Positions 58,117-64,000 of a stretch of DNA of 64,000 bases are shown here, piece after piece. The stretch lies in assembly GCA_021775935.1 (NCBI GenBank), contig JAJFGY010000136.1:1-64000 (forward strand), written 5' to 3'. The notes under the pieces were generated by a model. The model ran no database searches and had not been told where the DNA came from. It was given only the letters and a program-made list of their open reading frames with translations. The position numbers were made by a program, and so were the translations under genes. Each line of letters starts with the position of its first letter. Position 1 is the first letter of the stretch. This stretch comes from Alphaproteobacteria bacterium (lineage in GTDB: Bacteria > Pseudomonadota > Alphaproteobacteria > Parvibaculales > Parvibaculaceae).

Positions 58117-58815
58117 ATGCTGACGCGCAAACAACATGAACTGCTGATGTTCATCAACGAACGGATTAAAGAGACTGGTGTCTCCCCTTCATTCGATGAA
58201 ATGAAAGATGCGCTGGACCTTCGGTCTAAATCAGGCATTCATCGGCTAATCACAGCTCTGGAGGAGCGCGGCTTTTTGCGCCGCTTGCCGCATCGGGCGC
58301 GGGCTCTGGAAATCCTGAAACTACCAGAATCAGCCTCGCCAAGCTTTGGGCGAAACAGCGGCTTTTCTCCCTCGGTCATTGAAGGCAGCCTTGGCAAAAC
58401 ACAAATGCCATCGACGCTTCCAGCCAATGAAGATGCGATGCCGATTTCCGTCATGGGCCGCATCGCCGCTGGTACCCCAATCGAAGCCCTCCAGGAAGAA
58501 AGCCATCAGGTATCTGTTCCGGTCGATATGCTTGCGCGGGGCGAGCACTATGCGCTGGAGGTTAAAGGCGACTCGATGATTGATGCGGGTGTCCTAGATG
58601 GCGACACGGTTGTTATCGAAAGATGTGACACCGCCAACAATGGGGAGATTGTCGTGGCTTTGGTCGATGATCAGGAAGCCACCTTGAAACGTCTCCGTCG
58701 CAAAGGAAATTCTGTTGCTCTTGAAGCTGCAAACCCTGCTTATGAAACGCGGATATTTGGCCCTGACAGAGTAAAAGTGCAAGGGCGTCTTGTCGGCTTG
58801 CTGCGGCGCTACTGA
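58117..58815 (+). CDS. lexA: SOS-response repressor LexA
   Basis: The 232-residue protein has an N-terminal winged HTH ([33 protein letters not shown]). The self-cleavage bond is Ala118-Gly119 ([12 protein letters not shown]), and the catalytic Ser153 ([13 protein letters not shown]) and Lys191 (EATLKRL) form the peptidase dyad. RecA-stimulated cleavage relieves repression of DNA-repair genes. The ATG at 58117 has GGAGG upstream; the ORF-track TTG is one codon earlier. The 3' end overlaps converging comEC by seven bases. Confidence 0.97.
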   Translation: MLTRKQHELLMFINERIKETGVSPSFDEMKDALDLRSKSGIHRLITALEERGFLRRLPHRARALEILKLPESASPSFGRNSGFSPSVIEGSLGKTQMPSTLPANEDAMPISVMGRIAAGTPIEALQEESHQVSVPVDMLARGEHYALEVKGDSMIDAGVLDGDTVVIERCDTANNGEIVVALVDDQEATLKRLRRKGNSVALEAANPAYETRIFGPDRVKVQGRLVGLLRRY

Positions 58816-60971
58816 AGGTCGCTTCCCGTCCAAGGTCGCACCCCTCGCCAGTCACGCACAGTTTCCACCCGTTCAATGTCACCATTCTCGTTGAGGTAGA
58901 TTGCGTGTGCGCCCTCTCGCGCGACATCAAAACGATCAATGATCAAAGTTGCATTGCAGCTGCGTCGTGCCCTGCTTCTTACGGGAACTGACGCGATGAT
59001 AATGTCAGCCTCCTGGCAGTCATCATTCAGCGCTGCCGACGATCTCGACACGGCGACAACTGGCCCTGCCGCTGTCACACAGCCAAGCTCGTCGCACGGG
59101 AGGTTCCTGCCTGCCGGGCTGCTTTCAGCTGGCTCACCATTGCGCCGCAACCAACTTTCCCGAGCGTATCTGGGTGCTCGACCAGACCAAAGATAGAGTC
59201 CGTCCGCCTCCTTTACCGCCATGAGTTTCGCTTCACCGTCCACCAGAATGTCTGGTGCATCGGACAAAGTGGCAACCAACAACCCGAGTGCGAGTGGTAA
59301 ACATCCCAATCGTCTGAGCTTTGTCTGCCAGAGCGCAAGCCATAGCCCGCCGATCGAAATCAATGCCAGTGCTGTCGTGGAAAATGAGCCGATATGCACG
59401 ATGGCGCCACCCCAATGGCTGACCTCATTTGCAACCCATATGACCCCCTTAAGCCCCAGCTCCATCACCCAAAGTGCCGGGCCCTCCAACCCAAACGGCA
59501 TTAGAAGATAGGCGATGAGTGCAGATGGCATGATCAGCATGCCAACCAGCGGCATGGCGGCGAGGTTCCCCACGATGCCGTATGCCGCCATGCGGTTGAA
59601 ATGAAACGCTGCAAATGGTGCCGTCGCAGCACCCGCGACAAGGCTGGTGATGCAAAGCGTCACGATGTAGATCACAGCAAGACGCACGACACCTGAAAGG
59701 CCAGTCGCGTTTTCGCGAAGGCGCAGAAGCTGAAGTTCTCGGTTTTGATAGACTGCGACCAAAGCAGTAACCGCGGCAAAAGACATCTGGAAACCAGGTT
59801 CGAGGAGGCTCTCGGGTCTCAACAGCAGAACAAATATTGCAGCAAGCGCTACATTACGAAGCGAGAAAGCCGGTCGATCAATCAACACCGCTAAAAACAT
59901 AAGTGCTGCCATAATGAAGGCGCGTTGGGTGGCGACGGACGCACCAGACAGAAACAGATAGGCCAACGCCCCCAATAAGGCGGCCATCGCTGCCCATTTC
60001 TTGATCGGATATCGCAAAGCCAGTTGAGGAAAGAGCGCCAGAAATGTTCTGACCAGCCAAAACAGGGTTCCGGCAAATAACGCCATATGTAGACCCGATA
60101 TTGCGAGAATATGTGCGAGACCCGCATCCCGCAGGTCTTGTTCCACATCATCGTCAATCGCGTGTCTTAAGCCGGTCATGAGGGCTGCAGCAACGGGCCC
60201 TTCTTCTGCATCCATTCCATCCATTACGTGCCGTGCCACCCGCTCTCTGAGAGCGGCAACAGCAACGCGCCACCCACCCATCTGCTGAGCAGCCGTCACA
60301 TTGGGTGTAGAGACGGTGACGCCAGTCCCACCCAGCCCTCGAAACCAGGCTTGTCGGGCAAAATCAAATGCGCCTGGCGCGACAGGTTCAGCCGGCGGCC
60401 ACAACATGGCCCGAGTTTCAATTCGGTCACCTGGCCATATGGGATCATGTGCTTGTCGAACACGCAGTCGCACAACCCCCGGCAGCTCGTTCTCGGCCAG
60501 CCCACCGATGGAGCTGGGGGCTAACAGTAGCGTCGTACCGCCTTCTTGGTTGCGACTTGCCTCTACAACCCGTCCTGCCAAGGACGCAGCCCTTAACTCG
60601 TTCTGCAAGACCGGCGCGGCGACATTCATCGTGCGCACCTGAGCAGCGACAAACCCGAGTGCAGCACAAAATACAGTCGCTGCCAAAATTGCCAGCCACC
60701 CTTGATGGCGCACCAGATAGACTCCCAGCGCGCTACCTCCAAAGCTGACAAGGGACCAGCCGAGATAGGGTTCGGTTGGTAGGGAGAAATAGAGAGCGAT
60801 TCCCGCAGCTATCCCAGCAGGCACCCAAAGTCCCAGATTGACCTGTTCGCGGACACATAACGTTCGCCAAAGCCCCACAAGGTGCTTCAGGATGTTGAGA
60901 AATCGCTCTTTCGCGTCTCCCCAGGACCAACTTGGAGGGCGTCGAGGCTGGTTTTTTTGAAAAACTACCAT
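58809..60971 (-). CDS. comEC: ComEC/Rec2-family DNA internalisation membrane protein
   Basis: The 720-residue protein has an N-terminal DUF4131 region with membrane helices and an OB-like domain ([17 protein letters not shown]). The Competence domain follows ([35 protein letters not shown]) with about eight more helices. The C-terminal 150 residues are divergent. They lack the HxHxDH metal motif of the MBL domain found in long ComEC proteins, as seen in many alphaproteobacteria. It forms the inner-membrane channel for single-stranded DNA uptake. It ends in an overlap with lexA. Confidence 0.9.
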   Translation of the reverse strand: MVVFQKNQPRRPPSWSWGDAKERFLNILKHLVGLWRTLCVREQVNLGLWVPAGIAAGIALYFSLPTEPYLGWSLVSFGGSALGVYLVRHQGWLAILAATVFCAALGFVAAQVRTMNVAAPVLQNELRAASLAGRVVEASRNQEGGTTLLLAPSSIGGLAENELPGVVRLRVRQAHDPIWPGDRIETRAMLWPPAEPVAPGAFDFARQAWFRGLGGTGVTVSTPNVTAAQQMGGWRVAVAALRERVARHVMDGMDAEEGPVAAALMTGLRHAIDDDVEQDLRDAGLAHILAISGLHMALFAGTLFWLVRTFLALFPQLALRYPIKKWAAMAALLGALAYLFLSGASVATQRAFIMAALMFLAVLIDRPAFSLRNVALAAIFVLLLRPESLLEPGFQMSFAAVTALVAVYQNRELQLLRLRENATGLSGVVRLAVIYIVTLCITSLVAGAATAPFAAFHFNRMAAYGIVGNLAAMPLVGMLIMPSALIAYLLMPFGLEGPALWVMELGLKGVIWVANEVSHWGGAIVHIGSFSTTALALISIGGLWLALWQTKLRRLGCLPLALGLLVATLSDAPDILVDGEAKLMAVKEADGLYLWSGRAPRYARESWLRRNGEPAESSPAGRNLPCDELGCVTAAGPVVAVSRSSAALNDDCQEADIIIASVPVRSRARRSCNATLIIDRFDVAREGAHAIYLNENGDIERVETVRDWRGVRPWTGSDLQ

Positions 60972-61222
60972 TTTCCCATTGAGTATGACGCAAAAGTCGC
61001 AGGGTTGCGCGCAAAAGTGATGCTCAACAGGCCTTTGGTCACGGGCGCCAATGTGCTAAAGAACCCCAGCCGTAGGGTCTTATTTCCCTCGCGGTCACTT
61101 AGCCTGTGGGATGCCTGCCAAGGTCACCCTTCCAGCGGTCTTCCGACCCGGCTTGCCCATATTGTGAATACCCGTCCACCGCGAGACAGTCCTCGCGATG
61201 TTACTGGAGCTTGATCGAACCT

Positions 61223-62635
61223 TTGAGTGCTTCTGAGACAGTTGTAACGCGCTTCGCGCCTTCTCCCACCGGGTTCCTCCACATTGGAGGGGCACGAACA
61301 GCGCTGTTCAACTGGCTCTATGCGCGCCACAACGGTGGCAAGTTTCTGATGCGGATCGAAGACACGGATCGGGAACGTTCCACGGACGAGGCAATTGACG
61401 CCATTTTTGCGGGCCTGCGGTGGCTTGGTCTCGAGTGGGATGGCGAGCCTGTCTATCAGTTTGCCCAACAGGCGCGCCACGTAGAAATCGTTGAGCAGCT
61501 GCTAGCTGCCGGCCAAGCCTATCGTTGTTACTGCTCTCCCGACGAACTGACTGCAATGCGCGAGAAGGCCCGAGCTGAGGGACGCCCGATGCGCTATGAC
61601 GGCACATGGCGGGAGCGGGGTGCTTCAGACGCTCCGGACGGAATTCCGCCCGTTATCCGTTTCAAAGCCCCGCAAGATGGCCGGACGGTCGTGGTCGATC
61701 AGGTAATGGGTGATGTCAAATTTGACAATGATCAATTGGATGACCTGATCTTGCTGCGGTCTGATGGCACACCAACATACATGCTCTCAGTTGTGGTGGA
61801 CGATCACGACATGGGCGTTACCCATATTATTCGCGGCGACGACCACCTCACGAATGCGGCCCGGCAGGCGCAGATTTACTCTGCTCTTGGCTGGACACCC
61901 CCTGTGTTTTCCCACGTCCCTCTGATCCATGGTTCAGATGGTGCGAAGCTCTCCAAACGTCACGGTGCTTTAGGGGCTGAGGCCTATCGCGATATGGGTT
62001 ATCTACCTGAAGCGATGCGCAACTATCTTGTGCGTCTCGGCTGGAGCCATGGGGACGACGAGATATTCTCCACAGATCAGGCAATTGAATGGTTCAACCT
62101 GGACAGTATTGGCAAGTCTCCTGCTCGGTTCGATTTTGCGAAACTGGAGAACCTCAATGCACACTATATTCGCCTTGCCGATGATGATCGCCTGACTGAG
62201 TTGACGCTTACGGTTATGAAAACCCTCGAAGGATGGCCCACGGAAAATGGGACATTTCAAACACGTCTGAGAGCGGCCATGCCAGGCCTCAAAGAGCGCG
62301 CGAAAACACTTGTCGAGCTTGCCGAGGGCGCTGACTATCTGCGTGTCTCCCGGCCCATTGAACTCAGCGGTAAAGCGAAGAAAGCCTTGAGTGACGATGC
62401 CCGAGTGGTTCTTGGTCGACTTGCCGATGTGCTCCCGCAGGAGGCAGGCTGGACAACTGATGGGTTGGAAACTGCCGTCACAACATTTTTGGAATCTGAA
62501 GATCTGAAGCTTGGCAAAGTGGCACAGCCGCTCCGAGCCGCGCTCACGGGTGGAAGTGTATCGCCGGGTATCTACGACGTGCTCGCGTCCCTTGGCCGCA
62601 ATGAAGCCATTGAGAGGATCAGAGATCAAGTTTAA
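61223..62635 (+). CDS. gltX: glutamyl-tRNA synthetase
   Basis: The 470-residue class I synthetase has [23 protein letters not shown] with the HIGH-type motif, the KMSKS-like KLSKRHG, and the catalytic [19 protein letters not shown]. The ORF track starts at 61106, 39 codons earlier, with no family similarity. I start at the TTG at 61223, which gives a normal-length [15 protein letters not shown]; another TTG at 61211 is less likely, since GGAG is too close. gltA follows after 121 bases. Confidence 0.93.
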   Translation: MSASETVVTRFAPSPTGFLHIGGARTALFNWLYARHNGGKFLMRIEDTDRERSTDEAIDAIFAGLRWLGLEWDGEPVYQFAQQARHVEIVEQLLAAGQAYRCYCSPDELTAMREKARAEGRPMRYDGTWRERGASDAPDGIPPVIRFKAPQDGRTVVVDQVMGDVKFDNDQLDDLILLRSDGTPTYMLSVVVDDHDMGVTHIIRGDDHLTNAARQAQIYSALGWTPPVFSHVPLIHGSDGAKLSKRHGALGAEAYRDMGYLPEAMRNYLVRLGWSHGDDEIFSTDQAIEWFNLDSIGKSPARFDFAKLENLNAHYIRLADDDRLTELTLTVMKTLEGWPTENGTFQTRLRAAMPGLKERAKTLVELAEGADYLRVSRPIELSGKAKKALSDDARVVLGRLADVLPQEAGWTTDGLETAVTTFLESEDLKLGKVAQPLRAALTGGSVSPGIYDVLASLGRNEAIERIRDQV

Positions 62636-62644
62636 ATCCGGACG

Positions 62645-62661
62645 AACCGACGGTGTCGGTT
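62645..62661 (+). terminator. weak hairpin after gltX
   Basis: AACCGAC pairs with GTCGGTT around a 3-base loop ten bases after the gltX stop, followed by TCGTATCGG with no proper T-tract. It is a weak candidate for an intrinsic terminator or a processing site. Confidence 0.25.
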
Positions 62662-62756
62662 TCGTATCGGATGTCTATAATGCCGCAACCATTCGAGCCT
62701 TACGGATAAGGGAATTTTCCGGGGCGCGGAGATAAGTGAAGGAACAGGTCTACGCC

Positions 62757-64000
62757 ATGACAAAAGATAGAAGCGCACGACAAACAAACGAAACCGCCAA
62801 ACTTGAAGTCGGTGGCGAAACCTATGACTTGCCCATCTTTCAAGGTGTTGTGGGTCCTCGCACCATTGATGTGAGCAAACTTTATGGCCAGTCGGGCTAT
62901 TTCACATTTGACCCAGGGTTCACGTCAACCGCGAGCTGCGACAGCGACATCACCTATATCGACGGCGACAAAGGCGAATTGCTTTATCGCGGCTATCCAA
63001 TCGAAGGCTTGGCCGCAAACGGGAACTTTCTCGAAACCGCCTATTTGCTTCTGAACGGCGAACTGCCAACTGCGACCGAGTTTTCGGAGTTCGACAAAGC
63101 CATCACAAATCACACAATGGTGCATGAGCAGATGCAGGGATTTGTGCGTGGCTTCCGCCGGGACGCACATCCCATGGCGATCATGGTCGGCATGGTCGGC
63201 GCTCTTTCCGCGTTCTACCATGACTCGACGGACATTAATGATCCGCATCAACGCATGATCGCAAGCCGTCGTATGATTGCGAAGATCCCAACGATTGCCG
63301 CGATGGCGTACAAATACTCGATTGGCCAGCCTGTCGTGTATCCACGCAATGATTTGGGCTACGCCGAAAATTTCATGCATATGTGTTTCGCGGTTCCTGC
63401 TGAGGAATATCAGGTCAATCCTGTTATCGCACGCGCCATGGACAAGATCTTCATTCTGCATGCTGACCATGAGCAAAATGCATCAACATCAACTGTCCGT
63501 CTTGCAGGCTCCTCAGGGGCGAACCCCTTCGCCTGTATCGCAGCCGGTATTGCCTGCCTCTGGGGCCCTGCCCACGGCGGTGCCAATGAGGCGGCGCTCA
63601 ACATGCTGGAAGAAATCGGCTCAGTTGACCGGATCCCAGAATTCGTTGCTAAAGCAAAAGATAAGGATGACCCCTTCCGCCTGATGGGCTTTGGACACCG
63701 GGTCTATAAAAACTATGACCCGCGTGCGACTGTCATGCAGCAAGCCTGTCATGAAGTGCTCAAAGAGCTGGGCATCAAGGACGATCCCCTGCTGGATGTT
63801 GCTATGGAACTCGAAAAAATTGCCTTGAGTGATGAGTATTTCATCGAGAAGAAGCTCTATCCAAACATCGACTTCTATTCAGGCATCACGCTGAAGGCTC
63901 TCGGCTTCCCAACGACCATGTTCACTGTCCTGTTTGCTCTTGCTCGCACGACGGGCTGGGTCGCTCAGTGGAATGAGATGGTTCAGGATCCAGAGCAACG
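62757..64000 (+). CDS. gltA: citrate synthase (3' partial)
   Basis: The frame from the ATG at 62757 is open to the window end, giving 414 codons, so it is absent from the ORF track. Only a short C-terminal tail should be missing, as type II citrate synthases have about 430 residues. The protein has [19 protein letters not shown], the catalytic His in [35 protein letters not shown] and [13 protein letters not shown]. It condenses acetyl-CoA from the PDH complex with oxaloacetate. GAAGGAAC lies upstream. Confidence 0.95.
   Translation, partial: MTKDRSARQTNETAKLEVGGETYDLPIFQGVVGPRTIDVSKLYGQSGYFTFDPGFTSTASCDSDITYIDGDKGELLYRGYPIEGLAANGNFLETAYLLLNGELPTATEFSEFDKAITNHTMVHEQMQGFVRGFRRDAHPMAIMVGMVGALSAFYHDSTDINDPHQRMIASRRMIAKIPTIAAMAYKYSIGQPVVYPRNDLGYAENFMHMCFAVPAEEYQVNPVIARAMDKIFILHADHEQNASTSTVRLAGSSGANPFACIAAGIACLWGPAHGGANEAALNMLEEIGSVDRIPEFVAKAKDKDDPFRLMGFGHRVYKNYDPRATVMQQACHEVLKELGIKDDPLLDVAMELEKIALSDEYFIEKKLYPNIDFYSGITLKALGFPTTMFTVLFALARTTGWVAQWNEMVQDPEQ

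Overview
The window is a chromosomal stretch of an alphaproteobacterium. The evidence is the gene order dusB-ntrB-ntrC-ntrY-ntrX-trkA-trkH-dat-hfq-hflX, the pdhABC-lpdA-lipA-ratA block, the tpiA/secG/pyrG and trpGDC-moaC-moeA-lexA-comEC-gltX-gltA runs, the fused ispDF gene and a GAAC-N7-GAAC LexA box. The DNA is moderately GC-rich. A Hyphomicrobiales or Parvibaculales-like marine bacterium would fit, but the genus cannot be named from the sequence alone. There are no rRNA or tRNA genes, CRISPR arrays, insertion sequences or prophage genes that I could see.

Layout. 1-6.1 kb: accessory and housekeeping genes (end of a membrane protein, a GST, an 80-residue orphan, an MBL-fold hydrolase, a SAM methyltransferase, a GPH-type transporter, mazG). 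6.1-20.1 kb, minus strand: an IMPase-family gene, hflX, hfq, a D-amino-acid aminotransferase, TrkH/TrkA potassium uptake, and both nitrogen two-component pairs NtrYX and NtrBC behind dusB. 20.2-22.3 kb, plus strand: ispDF, pgpA, cinA-type pncC. 22.3-31.4 kb, minus strand: ratA/coq10, lipA, a sulfatase/TerC pair and the pyruvate dehydrogenase operon. 31.6-38.0 kb: ftsB, a GST, trhO, two tandem PAS-fold paralogs, arfB, a flavoprotein and enolase. 38.4-44.9 kb: a DUF1302 outer-membrane protein, a small DoxX-like membrane protein, the complete queCEDF preQ0-to-preQ1 operon and a membrane histidine kinase. 44.9-48.2 kb: pyrG, secG and tpiA, with a frameshifted AraC-regulator remnant between secG and tpiA. 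48.4-64 kb: ppiD, trpE, a YibQ-type deacetylase, trpGDC, a GNAT gene, moaC, moeA, lexA, comEC, gltX and a gltA cut by the window edge.

How it fits together. The window joins central carbon metabolism (triose-phosphate isomerase, enolase, pyruvate dehydrogenase, citrate synthase, lipoate synthesis) with nitrogen and potassium sensing, tryptophan synthesis, isoprenoid precursors, queuosine and molybdenum cofactors, and the SOS regulator. Many neighbours are translationally coupled by 1-4 base overlaps. Several start codons are best read as non-ATG (hflX, ratA, gltX with TTG; mazG and the second PAS gene with GTG), and some ORF-track starts were shortened to fit ribosome binding sites and family alignments.

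Most of the window is well-known core genome. The points most worth a second look are the AraC remnant at 47.1-47.3 kb, the altered third selectivity-filter segment of TrkH, the coupled TerC/sulfatase pair inside the lipoate/PDH block, the tandem PAS paralogs, and the LexA box lying beside a DnaA-box-like 9-mer. I did not find a convincing wholly new multi-gene system.
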